Assembly (NCBI GenBank): GCA_025667525.1
Contig: JANFOE010000191.1
Span: 1,240,001 to 1,304,000, forward strand
Length of the DNA stretch: 64,000 bases
Reading direction: 5' to 3'
DNA from: Glebionis coronaria
Lineage: Eukaryota > Streptophyta > Magnoliopsida > Asterales > Asteraceae
The number at the start of each line of letters is the position of its first letter. Position 1 is the stretch's first letter. A program made the translations under genes and the position numbers. Below, one piece after another: positions 45,184 through 55,140 of the stretch. Below the pieces are notes generated by a model. It had not been told where the DNA came from. It was given only the letters and a program-made list of their open reading frames with translations, and ran no database searches.

Positions 45184-45863
45184 CATGCACAATATCAAAG
45201 TATGGTTTTTTTACGGCTTGTTAGATACCTCGTATATCATATATGATATACTATCATATATCACATGTCATATACTTATCATGTATGATAAATGAGGTAT
45301 CATATATGATACATCAAACTTAATCAGCTTACATCAGCAAGTTAATTAAAATGCCTAATAATACGACTTATTCGCACTAACTTACGCTTATTCACAACTA
45401 CATAAATAAAACCTGATAATAAGCCACAAGCATATTTGATTATGATATTGAGCCTTATCTAACATATTTGATTCTCAACTCTTAGTCACATGCCAGTTAC
45501 CATAGCCATCCATGGACACTTTTAAGTTTATGGCCAATCTATATACAATATCATATATACAATATTATATATGACAAAAGGCAGGTTTAAAGAGCTTAAA
45601 AATATATTGTGTAAATTAGTCATAAAGTGTGGTTTTTTCTTGTGGTTTGTTAAAAATATCATATATGATACCTCATGCATCATATATGATACACCTATTA
45701 TATATCATATATCATATATCTATCATATATGAAAAATAAGGTATCATAAATGATACATCAAGATTAATTTAGCTTACATCAGCATAAAAATTTCTCATAG
45801 TACAACTTATTCACACGAACATAAGCTTACTTATAACTCTCTTATTCATAAAACCTGATAATT
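45184..45863. repeat. Two-copy AT-rich hairpin unit
   Basis: Similar units at 45184-45420 and 45608-45863. Each has GATACCTC, then a run of ATATCATATATGATA-type palindromes, then GAGGTATC or AAGGTATC (arms 45224-45231/45294-45301 and 45667-45674/45738-45745), followed by GCTTACATCAGCA and ending AAAACCTGATAAT. Confidence 0.8.
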
Positions 45864-46099
45864 CATTAAATAAACTAACAATCTAACTTATAGTTTAACA
45901 CAATAAATTCAAATCTGTTTAAGCAATGATGCCTAAAAACGTTACTTGAATTTTTCGGTCTTGCTATGTTTTGATTACAACAAAATATAAAAACAAGCAT
46001 TTACAAAAAACAACGAATATCGACTTGTTGAGTTCAAGTATTTTCCATCTCATCCATAATCACTTAAGGTATGAATAAACAAAATCTTAACCTAACTAA

Positions 46100-47115
46100 G
46101 TGATCAAGGATTTAATTTTTCTCAAACCTCACTTTTATTTTTAAGTGACAAAAGTTTTTGAATAAACTTTAATTTTAAGAGTATGTTTTATGAAAAAGAA
46201 AATGGAAATTTGAAAATAGGATATTCCAAATGGATAAAGGATATTCCTTTTGGATAAAATTTGCCAGATGGAGTTTTCCCGCTAGAGGACAAAAAGGAGC
46301 AGACTTTAGAGGGCGTAGATCATTATAGATACATGTGTTTCCTTAGTGATAAGGAACCGTCAGGTTACTAATTGAGCCGTTGGACCTTGTCTCCTATAAA
46401 TAGTGGACCATTTCTAGATTTCCTTTTCACCTCTTTTGCACACACTTTCTCAGATTCAAAATCCCTTCTTTAATAACACAAATCTTTGGTTATTTGGTTG
46501 ATTATACTTGTTTAAGAAGTGAATCTTTCTCCTATCATATCATCCTCTCAGGTGTAAAGAGAAGAACAGTTTCATCCTTAAAGTGTTGTGTCAAGTTCAA
46601 GATCCAAACTTTATTCTTGTTTCATTGTGAAGATCCATATTGTTGTGTAATTTGGAAGTTGTGTATGTATTGTGGTTAATACTTAGGCCTTAAAGTATAT
46701 TGGTATAGATTGGTCCTAGCTAAGATTAGGTCTAGACTTTTAGCTTAGAGTCAAAAATTGATTAAGCGATGTGTAAGGTTTCTCCACCTCAAGGAGCTTG
46801 TTGATTAGTGAACTCTCGAGTAAGGTGTACTCGAGGATTGGAATAGGAACGAAGAGAGAGCTTCGTTGTCGAACCACTAGAAATCTTTGTTGTTAGATTT
46901 GATCTTTCTTTACCTTACCTCTTTACATTCTTTATCCTTTATTGCATATACCTTGTGATTATTAGCTTAGTATAACTATCACTTGTTCATATTGTGCATA
47001 AGAAGGTTTCACATAAACACTCGAAACTAACTTTTTCAAAAGGATTTTTATAAACCGATCTTTTAGATCATTTAACTAGTGAAACTATTCCCCCCCCCCC
47101 TTCTAGTTTTGTACA
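46100..47115 (+). repeat. R8 5' LTR, left edge uncertain
   Basis: Ends TTTTGTACA just before the PBS. TATA box TATAAATA at 46395-46402, then TGCACACACTTTCTC and a likely transcribed part. A run of C (about 47089-47100) precedes the end. No second LTR is available for comparison, so the left edge is a guess. Confidence 0.55.
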
Positions 47116-47117
47116 AT

Positions 47118-47130
47118 TGGTATCAGAGCC
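47118..47130 (+). promoter_or_regulatory. R8 primer-binding site (initiator tRNA-Met)
   Basis: TGGTATCAGAGCC, 2 bp after the LTR end, 13-nt complement to initiator tRNA-Met. Confidence 0.88.
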
Positions 47131-47182
47131 TATGTCATTCAAGTTTCTAAAGTATATTATATTTTAAATCTTGGATCGATCT

Positions 47183-47738
47183 ATGGAGTCCAATAAGTAC
47201 CTAGAAGGGAAATCTATGCAAAGACCACCACTATTTAAAACCGAAAGTTTTATTTATTGGAAAAATAGATCCGAGACTTATCTGAAATCAAAAGATTTAG
47301 ATATTTGGCATGTTATTACTAATGGTGATTTTTTACCTTTGCAATATAGTGAAGTTTCTAAAAAGAAAGAACTAGTTTCTTGTGAAAATTTAAATGATGA
47401 CACTTAAAAGAAACTTGCGAAAAATAATGAGGCTAAAATGGTTATTTACAATGCTTTGTCTAAGAAAGAGTGTGAAAAGATTTTTATGTGTAAAGCCGCT
47501 AAAGAAATTTGGCAAACTCTTTTGATAATCCACCAAGGTAATAGTCAAGTCAAAGAAAGCAAAATCGTTCTTGTTCAAAAATATGAACAATTTGTCATCT
47601 TAGAAGATGAAACTATTGATAGTGCATTGCTAGATTTAATACTATTATTACTAGTCTAAAAGTACTTGATGAAAATTTTTCTAGCAAGAACAATGTTAGG
47701 AAGTTTCTCGTGCGTTGCATCCGAAGTGGAGAGCTAAG
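47183..47738 (+). pseudogene. gag: R8 gag, N-terminal part
   Basis: Copia-type gag starting MESNKYLEG, with the conserved Pro-Pro-Leu-Phe...Tyr-Trp-Lys block and later AAKEIWQTL. A TAA at 47405 lies in frame, and the frame shifts near 47625. It continues to about 47738 (HPKWRAKV-type end) where R9 begins. The zinc knuckle is absent. Confidence 0.8.
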
Positions 47739-47831
47739 GTCGGATATAGGGTAAATCATTCCCGCGTCAAGGAGTTTAAGGACTTCCTTTTTGATGACAT
47801 CGTGAATTTTAGGGTTTACCCTTCTTTGAAA

Positions 47832-49166
47832 TTAGATTGCGGGCTTGTAGTCTTCCTCCATTAAAATTTTGTGGGTACAAAATTTTGGGTCGATACCCTT
47901 AATGTCAGATAATTTCCACGCAATTGCCCCTTTGTGAGCCTTCAAGACATCGATAAGTGCGGTTTTTTCATCATCCGAAAGATATTTCGCAATAATAACC
48001 GGAAACTTATCGTCTCTTTCCAAGAATACGTATTCGAGGTGAGGAGGAAGATCTTTCAATTCAAGGATTGGTGGTTCCTCGATTGAAGATTTTGGCTCAA
48101 TACTCATAACCTCCACCGGCGGAGGAAATGGAAAGTCATTTAGAAAATCCTTGATCAAAAAGTCCTCATCGTCATCGAGGTCTTCGTTAGAAGTTCGAGG
48201 TACATCAAACTCTTCCAAATTAAAACCATCTCCTTCAAATGGAGTGAAAGATGGTGTCGAATTATCAAGAATTGGATCGAGCATAGTGGGATTACCACTA
48301 TTTGCTTCATCGACAAAACCTAAAATCTCTTGTGAAAATTCCTCGCAAACGACATCGATCAAATCAATATGGTTTAAAGTCGCGATAGAATAAACATGAG
48401 AAAGTTTGGAGTTTTGAAGTGCGTTTATACAAAGTTCCTCGTCGTTGAAGCGTAAAGTGATTTTTCTAGCATGCACATCAATAACCGCTTTCGACGTATC
48501 TAAAAACGAACAACCTAAAATGAGAGGAACTTGAGGATCCGTGGGAATATCGGCTACGGTAAAGTCTACCGGATAATAGAACTTTCCCATTTTCACAAAA
48601 ACGTCTTCGGCCGTTCCACATGCGGGAATTGTAGAATGATCGGCCATCTCGATAGACATCTTTGTACGAGTAAGATTAGGAAGATTGAGCGACTTAAATA
48701 TTTCAAGAGGCATCAATTTTATACTAGCACCAAGATCGGCCAAGGCGTAATATTCTTCCATATCTTGGATACCACACGGAATTAAAAATTTACGAGGATC
48801 GCTGACTTTTTGAGGTATGCGGTTAAGAAAAACCGATGAACAATGACTAAAGTTTTGCAATTTCTTTTTATCGTTCAACATACTCTTGAAGTTGGCGGCA
48901 AATCGAGGCATCATGATTAAAGCGTCGGCAAAACTTATGTTAAAATGCAAATCACAAAACATCTTAATAAAAAGCTCAAATTGATAGTTTTTACGTTCTT
49001 GCAATTTTTCCTTGTGACATCTTGATGGGTAAGGCAAGGGTGGTGTTGGGTGGGGCATAGGCGTAGCCTTTGGAATCTCGGGTTCCAAACTTGGTAAAGG
49101 GTCGATCATAGGTGTGGTTTGAGCGGTACTTCGTGGGATAGAAACGTGCTCCTTTTCGACCACCAC
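47832..49166 (-). pseudogene. pro-pol: R9 protease and N-terminal RT
   Basis: A 444-codon open frame: Pro-rich linker, protease with intact Asp-Leu-Gly-Ala (Asp codon at plus-strand 48735-48737), LILGCSFLDT block near 48520, acidic linker, then the [15 protein letters not shown] and IAWKLSDIKGIDP blocks that open RT. A stop at 47829-47831 ends the frame, with RT sequence continuing in frame to 47739. It is the best-preserved protease of this family in the window. Confidence 0.85.
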
Positions 49167-50154
49167 CTCGGGTTCTTCCTCATTTCCTCCTCCGTAGGAG
49201 TAATTGGTTGAGGAGTTGGCTCCTTAAAGGTCTTACCACTACGTGTGGTAATCACTTTCATCTCTCCCTTCTGGTTTGACACGGTGTTGCTAGGAAGACC
49301 ACCCGAAGTAGAGACTTTGCTCATCATAATAGCATCTACAAGTCTACTTTCCATTTTTTGGCGTTCTTGCCTATCTTGCTATTTTTCGGCCTTTTGATTT
49401 TGCTCCCACCTAAGAAAAGTTTGCTCAATTTTATGTTGGCCCTGTTCCATTTTTTGTTGATTTTGTTGGAGCCTAACCACATTTCCTTCCATTTTGTTAC
49501 TATGAGTTTCAAACTTAGTCCTTAGGTTTATCACGTCATTTGCCATGTTCGTGTACCTATCGTCATTAGCCTTAAAGTAACTCAAAATCTCATTTGGAAT
49601 ATCTTTTGAAAATGCACTTGAAAGCCCTTGATTGACATTTTGAAAATCACGGTTTTGGTTTTGGTTTTGCAATTGACTACTAGTCCCTTCATTCCCATTG
49701 TTGTAATTGTTACCCTTATATTTGTTCCTTTGATTTCCTTGGTAACCACCTTGATTGTTTCGATAGTTGTTAGCATTTGGATTGTTTTGATTTGGTGGAA
49801 AACCCGATGGAATCAAGTGATTAGTGCGGGTAACTTGACCGTTTTAGTTATAAGTTCTCGTGGTCGCGTAGGCGCTCGAAGTGTTACCACCAGCAGTAAT
49901 GAACTCGAAGAAATCATGAGCTCCACCACAATAGACACAAGAAACCTCAACCGCTTTAGCCGTAGCGGGAGGGGGTTGTTCACCAACTTTAAACTCTTTT
50001 AACAATCCCTTAAGCTAATCAAACAACGTTTTTTCCAAATTAGCCTCAATTTGTTGAGCATCAATGGTAGATGACAATGAAGGCGAAGACGAAGCCTTGT
50101 TAACACTCGGTGTGTTACGAGGGATATAAACTTTGGACCTATTTTCAATCATTA
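49106..50154 (-). pseudogene. gag: R9 gag, middle and C-terminal part
   Basis: From plus-strand 50154 leftward: the IENRSKVY block, a stop near 50017, the zinc-knuckle region near 49930-49890, the Asn/Gln-rich region, a coiled helical segment rich in Gln and Lys (49379-49580) and the ITTRSGK block near 49250. Broken by stops at about 49847 and 49379 and by a shift near 49185. Confidence 0.8.
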
Positions 50155-50995
50155 GAAAAAGGGTTAGAAAGCATGAGCTTTATGTCATGAAGGTTAGTAG
50201 GAAGTCCAAAGACAACATATGTCTTGCAACTTTAGATGAGAAATCTACTCTTTGGCATAAGAGATTAGGTCACACTAATATGCGTTTATTTCAATCTTTG
50301 GTCTCTAAGGAGTTAGTAAGGCATCTCCCCAAGATCAAGTTTGATAGTCAATTTTGTGATGCTTGCAAAATTGGGAAGCAAGTTCACAGTAGTCATGAAG
50401 CCAAGAATTTGGTTTCGACCTCTCGGTGCTGAACTCCTACATATGGATCTATTTGGACCTTTCGTCATACGGAGTTATGGAAGTAATGTTTATTCCTTAG
50501 TTATAGTTGATGACTACTATAGATTCACTTAGACTAGATTTTTGGCTAATAAAAATGAAGCTTTCGATCATTTCGAAATCTTTAGTCGGAAAATCTAAAA
50601 TCAACTAGGATGTCCAATTGTATCTATTAGGACGGATCATGATAGGGAATTTGATAATGAAGTGCAACTCGGTGCCTTTTGTGAAGCTCATGGTATTACC
50701 CATAACTGCTCGGCTCCTCGCACTCCACAATCAAATGGGGTAGTCGAAATGAAGAATATGACTCTCCAAGAGATGAGTAGGACCATGTTAAACGAGCATC
50801 TGTGTCTTAAAATTTTTTGTTCAATGTCGTGGACAAATCGACTTACATTCTCAACCGAATTCTTATTCGACCTTTCCTAGGTAAAACCCCCTATGAGATT
50901 CTTAAAGGTAAGAATGTTAAAGAAGCTTTGATGGACGAAAGTTGGATCATCACCGTGCAAGAAGAATTGAATCAATTCATTGCTAATGACGTTTG
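50155..50995 (+). pseudogene. int: R8 GAG-pre-integrase and integrase
   Basis: The pre-integrase zinc-binding block LWHKRLGH...CDACKIGKQ lies at 50249-50380. The integrase core follows: Asp at 50446 (HMDLFG), Asp at 50635 (RTDHD), Glu at 50746 (NGVVE). The frames are broken near 50430, at 50530 and 50596 (stops) and near 50660. The part beyond 50880 reads in another frame (KTPYEIL-type block near 50890). Confidence 0.82.
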
Positions 50996-51867
50996 AGAAC
51001 TTGTTCCTTCGCCTAGAAATACCACCATCATAGGAACCAAATGGGTCTATCAAAATAAACTAAATGAGAATGGTGTAATATCTCGTAACAAGGCTAGAAC
51101 TATAGCTCAAGGCTAAAATCAACAAGAATGAATTGATTATGACGATACATATGTACCCGTAGCAAGGTTAGAGTTCATTAGGGTCCTTTTAGTATACGCT
51201 TGTGCATTAGACTTTAAGCTTCAACAAATGGATGTAAAGAGTGGATTTTTTAACAATTTGATCACTGAGGAGGTATATGTGGCTCAACCTCCAGGATTTA
51301 TTGATTTTGAGAAACCAGATCATGTTTACAAGCTTAAGAAAGCTCTTTATGGTCTTAAACAGACACCCAAAGCTTGGTATGATAGACTTAAAGTGTTTCT
51401 TGTAACACATGAGTATACCATGGGAATGGTAGACAATACTCTCTTTACAAAGAAGAAAATATCCCACCTCATCATTGTTCAAATATATGTCGACGACATT
51501 ATATTTGGTTCAACTTGTCAAAGTATTTGTGATGAGTTTGCCAAAATCATGCATGACGAGTTCGAAATGACCATGATGGGTGAACTTAACTTCTTTTTAG
51601 GTCTCCAAATTAAGCAAATAGACGATGGTATTTTTTTTAATCAATCTAAGTATGTTAAAGAAATGCTAAAGAAATGCTAAAGAAATTTGGATTAGAGGAC
51701 TCTAATCCAATGAAGACTCCTATGGCCTCATATACTAAACATACTGTAGATGATGATTGTGAGTCGGTAGACAATACCAAATATAGGTGTATGATTGGTA
51801 GTTTATTGTACCAAACGACAAGTCGACCCGATATCATGTTTAGTGTTTGTCTTTGTGTCCGTTTCTA
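50996..51867 (+). pseudogene. pol: R8 reverse transcriptase
   Basis: The N-terminal part with WVYQNK near 51040 has stops (51115, 51129). The open frame 51228-51680 holds the palm (MDVKSGF, YGLKQTPKAWYDRL) and the catalytic YVDD at 51486-51497. An 11-bp tandem duplication (AAATGCTAAAG at 51661-51671 and 51672-51682) shifts the frame; RT continues from 51674 with TPMASYT and the RPDIMFSVCLC block. Confidence 0.87.
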
Positions 51868-52245
51868 AGAGGCTCCCAAAACCTCTCATTTTGAAGCGGT
51901 TAAGTGTATCTTTTGATACATTAAAGGCACTATATATTTGGGATTATGGTATCCTAAAGGGACCGACGTACAAATCATAGTTTACGCCAACTCGAATCAT
52001 GCGGGAGACTATGTGGACCAGAAAATCACTAGCGGTATATGTACCTTAATGGGTTGTTGTTTAACTTCTTGGTTCTCAAAGAAACAAACCACTCTTGCTA
52101 TATCCACCACAGAAGCCGAGTATGTGAGTGCCGGTAAAGCTTGTCAACAGGCTCTATAGATGAAGCAAGCCCTTGTTGATTACGGGTTACACTCGATGAT
52201 GTTCCCATCATGTGTGATAATAAGGATGCAATAGACCTTAGTAAG
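51868..52245 (+). pseudogene. pol: R8 RNase H, cut by R10
   Basis: Contains the NSNHAGDYVDQK (Asp-to-Asn at the first position), TSGICTLMGC, ISTTEAEYVS and ACQQAL blocks, then a stop at 52157. The CDNK-type block near 52215 is shifted. The sequence ends at GTAAG, where R10's LTR begins. Confidence 0.82.
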
Positions 52246-52564
52246 TGTTAGAAATACGTTTTTACGTATTTAGGAAGGTTCGGTCACTCCGACAATATAT
52301 TAAGTTGTAGCTCGTAGTCTAGATATCTTTTAATTAACTAAACAAGGAAAAGCCCGGTCCATGCTTGTATGGCCGGCCTAAATGTAAGCCCAAGCCCATC
52401 TTATGGGCTTGGTATATAAACCCTCTCCATTGATGGAGAGGGTGGTGATTTCAATTGAATAATACATAGTTCTCTTAAACTTTCTCTCTCTAGAAGTGTA
52501 AAATCCACCATCTTTCTATCTCTTTCTCTCTCTAAAAACATAAGCTAGATTTACATATCCCACA
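52246..52564 (+). repeat. R10 5' LTR (319 bp)
   Basis: TGTTAGAAATACG to ATATCCCACA, directly before the PBS. TATA box TATATAAA at 52413-52420, followed at once by an inverted repeat (ACCCTCTCCAT at 52420, ATGGAGAGGGT at 52433). CT-rich repeats (CTCTCTCT) near 52485-52535. The left flank GTAAG is the probable TSD. Confidence 0.88.
52413..52420 (+). promoter_or_regulatory. TATA box of R10 LTR
   Basis: TATATAAA with a hairpin starting at its end, likely close to the transcription start. Confidence 0.65.
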
Positions 52565-52566
52565 AA

Positions 52567-52579
52567 TGGTATCAGAGCC
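52567..52579 (+). promoter_or_regulatory. R10 primer-binding site (initiator tRNA-Met)
   Basis: TGGTATCAGAGCC, 2 bp after the LTR, 13-nt complement to initiator tRNA-Met. Confidence 0.9.
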
Positions 52580-53313
52580 ATGGGATGATTGTATTGTTCA
52601 TGTGTTTGTGTTCTTGATTCATACGCCTATTTGATCCATTTTTACACGAACCAAATTTTTTTTTTGTGTTTTTTATGGTTTTTTCTTGATACAAATCATC
52701 TACATAGTTGTGGTAGTGATTTGGTATTGTTACTTTGGCTAAAAACACAAAAATTTTGGGTGTTTTGATCATTTTTGGCTTAAAATCACGAATTGGTTGA
52801 GTTTTGTCCTAGAAAAGTGGGATTTATTCCGATCAGGTCATTGGAAAAGGGTTTATAGGACATTCCAATCAGTGTAATCGGAATAGGGTTTAGGGATTCC
52901 GATTTTGGTACATTCCGATTAGGTATTCCGATTTGGTATTCATATTTGATATTTCGATTTGGTGCATTCCTATAAGGACATTCCGATTTGATATTCCGAT
53001 CAAGGTATTCCGATCAAGGTATTCCGATTTGGTATTCCGATCAAGGTATTCCGATTAGGGTATTCTGATTAAGGGTATTCCGATTAGGTACATTCCGATA
53101 GGACATTCCGATCAGCATTCTGATCACTATTCCGATCAACATTCCGATAATCAAAATTATTCCATAAAATGTAATTTTGACTTGGAATTTTTGGTTTATC
53201 GAGGACATATTTTAGGGGATTTTAACATTGTTTCTCGACTTCAACTCACAACAACAAACACATTTACTTTCTTTCATTGATCGATCAACGTTTGTAAATC
53301 TTAACTTATTGAA
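52580..53313 (+). other. R10 leader
   Basis: Non-coding leader between PBS and gag. It holds the ATTCCGAT array at about 52828-53150. The rest is T-rich and featureless. Confidence 0.75.
52828..53150 (+). repeat. ATTCCGAT short-repeat array in R10 leader
   Basis: About fifteen exact ATTCCGAT copies plus degenerate ones, alternating with T(C/T)AAGGT, TTGGT or AGGACA spacers, often 15-17 bp apart. It contains one inverted copy (ATCGGAAT near 52880). Confidence 0.88.
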
Positions 53314-55140
53314 ATGGAGTACACATCTCTTACGGATAAGTCCATCCTCTCGGGTACGGATAATCGTCCACCAATGTTGGTGAAGACTATGTATGAGGAA
53401 TGGGCTTCCCGAATGGAACTTTATATGTTGAACAAGGAGAATGGACATCTCATTTGGGCATCGGTGCTCAATGGACCATTAGATTATGGTACAGTGACGG
53501 AAGGTACAACTACTCGTCCTCGCACAACGGGTGAATTGGCTGGAGATATGAAGATTCAAGACAAATGTGATAAGTATGCTACAAACATCATTCTCCAAGC
53601 CCTTCCTCCAGATGTCTACAAACTCGTCAGCAAACATAAAGTTGCCAAAGAGTTATGGGATAGAATTCGTGTTCTCATGCAAGGCACCTCGTTAACTAAA
53701 CAAGAACGAGAGTGTAAGCTTTATGATACTTTTGATAAGTTTGCCTGTGTGCCAGGGGAGACTCTCAATGATTACTATCTGAGATTTACCCTATTGTTGA
53801 ATGAGCTCAATATCTATGGCATGACAATTCCTACCTTTCAATTGAACACCAAGTATTTTAACACTCTTCCTTCAGAATGGAAAAAATACGTGACGGTTGT
53901 TAAATTGGCTAAGGACTTTCATAACACCAATGTGGATCAACTTCAAGCTTTTCTTCAACAACACGAATGCCATGTGATCGAGGCTCAGTTGTCTACACCT
54001 CAAGTTCATGATCCACTTGCAATGTATGCTTCTCAACAAAACATGGCTTATACTTATCAACAACCATCATACTTGCAGCAACCACCACCACACACCTATC
54101 AGCAACCATCTTATCAACCACCAATGATGCCACAGCAAGCATTTCAACAAGGTGTTCATCAACAATCTTTTCCGCAGCAACCACCATATCAGACATCACC
54201 ATCACAAGCCAACACTTCTCCAATGTGCTATACTCCTCAGCAAGGATATTTTCCAATAGAAGCACAACCAGCACAAGCTTTCTACTCTAATGAACTTCCA
54301 CCAATCCAAGCACCAGTCTTTACTCCAAATGATACGCCAGCTGATGTTCTAAACCATCTCACAACCTACTTGTCAAAACTTGTTGCAACTAGAGGATTTA
54401 CACCAACAAACAATCAGCTCCGCACCTCATCAAATCCTCGACAACAAGCCACTGTTCAAGATGGTCAAGTGACGGTGCAACCTATTCAGGGAAGGCAAAA
54501 TTCATATGGACCTCCTACAAGGACTGGGAACAATCAAGCTGTAGCTAGTGGAAATGGAAGCCCCATTGGTCCTAAAAAGGTTGTGACTTGCTACAACTGC
54601 CGAGGACAAGGTCATATGGCTAGGGAATGCACTCAGCCGAAAAGGAGGAGGGATGATGCATGGTTTCGTGAGAAGATGTATTTGGTTGATGCTCAGTCTA
54701 AGGGGAAGATTTTGGATTCAGAAGAGTTAGCATTTCTTGCAAACCCAGTGGCAGCAGATACTGAAGGCATTGCAGTCGTATCCACTTCTAATGCAGCTTA
54801 TCAAGCAGATCATCTTGACGCATATGATTCGGATTGTGATGACATTTACTCTGCACAAGCTGCTCTCGTTGCTAATCTCTCTCACTACGGTTCTGATGTC
54901 ATCAGTGAGGTACCAACCACATCTAATAATATTGATGATAACCAACATCAAGTTGGACATGAAAATGACAACCTCGAACAGCATTCGGGGACTAGTAACT
55001 CAAATGATGTGGTACCCAATCCTACACATTTGAGTGAACCTCAACCAAATGCTACGACGGGTATGGAATCTTATGCTCAACATGATTTGGTCATGATACC
55101 TAAACACATTATTGATCAAATGCATATGGCCCTCAGATAA
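53314..55140 (+). CDS. gag: R10 gag
   Basis: 608 codons, the longest intact frame in the window. The N-terminal half is a Copia gag core (YEEWASRMELYML near residue 27, QALPPDVYKLVSKH near 95, LNDYYLRFTLLLNEL near 150). Residues 230-340 are rich in Gln and Pro. A CCHC zinc knuckle (C-x2-C-x4-H-x4-C) occupies residues 426-439 (54589-54630), followed by basic KRRRDD and an acidic, Asn-rich tail. The start at 53314 is the first ATG after the leader. The TAA at 55138 falls in frame with downstream coding sequence, so the original protein was probably longer and this end is a nonsense mutation. Confidence 0.85.
   Translation: MEYTSLTDKSILSGTDNRPPMLVKTMYEEWASRMELYMLNKENGHLIWASVLNGPLDYGTVTEGTTTRPRTTGELAGDMKIQDKCDKYATNIILQALPPDVYKLVSKHKVAKELWDRIRVLMQGTSLTKQERECKLYDTFDKFACVPGETLNDYYLRFTLLLNELNIYGMTIPTFQLNTKYFNTLPSEWKKYVTVVKLAKDFHNTNVDQLQAFLQQHECHVIEAQLSTPQVHDPLAMYASQQNMAYTYQQPSYLQQPPPHTYQQPSYQPPMMPQQAFQQGVHQQSFPQQPPYQTSPSQANTSPMCYTPQQGYFPIEAQPAQAFYSNELPPIQAPVFTPNDTPADVLNHLTTYLSKLVATRGFTPTNNQLRTSSNPRQQATVQDGQVTVQPIQGRQNSYGPPTRTGNNQAVASGNGSPIGPKKVVTCYNCRGQGHMARECTQPKRRRDDAWFREKMYLVDAQSKGKILDSEELAFLANPVAADTEGIAVVSTSNAAYQADHLDAYDSDCDDIYSAQAALVANLSHYGSDVISEVPTTSNNIDDNQHQVGHENDNLEQHSGTSNSNDVVPNPTHLSEPQPNATTGMESYAQHDLVMIPKHIIDQMHMALR

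Larger units (their letters stand above)
43644..46100. other. Unassigned region with palindromes and a duplicated hairpin
   Basis: No retroelement domain. It holds a cluster of CTACG..GTAG palindromes (43707-43841), an ATG-open frame of 86 codons at 44013-44273 that I do not recognise, an exon-like minus-strand ORF near 44882-45077, and a two-copy AT-rich hairpin repeat (45184-45863). It may include a DNA transposon or a remnant of host intergenic DNA. Confidence 0.5.
47739..50154 (-). mobile_element. R9: minus-strand fragment of an R2-like gag-pol
   Basis: Read on the minus strand it goes from the middle of gag (near 50154) through zinc knuckle region, protease and the start of RT, stopping at the MIYPIS block (47739). 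It matches R2 closely. No LTR, PBS or TSD. At the left junction R8 and R9 share GTC, and at the right about TAG, so this looks like filler DNA joined at a break and not a normal insertion. It replaces R8's gag C terminus and protease. Confidence 0.85.
46100..52245 (+). mobile_element. R8: decayed Ty1/Copia element, middle replaced by R9
   Basis: 5' LTR (ending 47115), PBS, gag (47183 to about 47738), then the foreign block R9, then GAG-pre-integrase, integrase, RT and RNase H (50155-52245). Integrase before RT is Ty1/Copia order. The gag C terminus, zinc knuckle and protease are missing and R9 lies in their place. Its right end is cut by the insertion of R10 within RNase H. The start of the LTR is not certain. 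Confidence 0.82.

Noticed and set aside
47089..47100. Poly-C run as a regulatory signal
   Set aside because: A short homopolymer next to the R8 LTR end, and its length may also be affected by sequencing. No structure around it.
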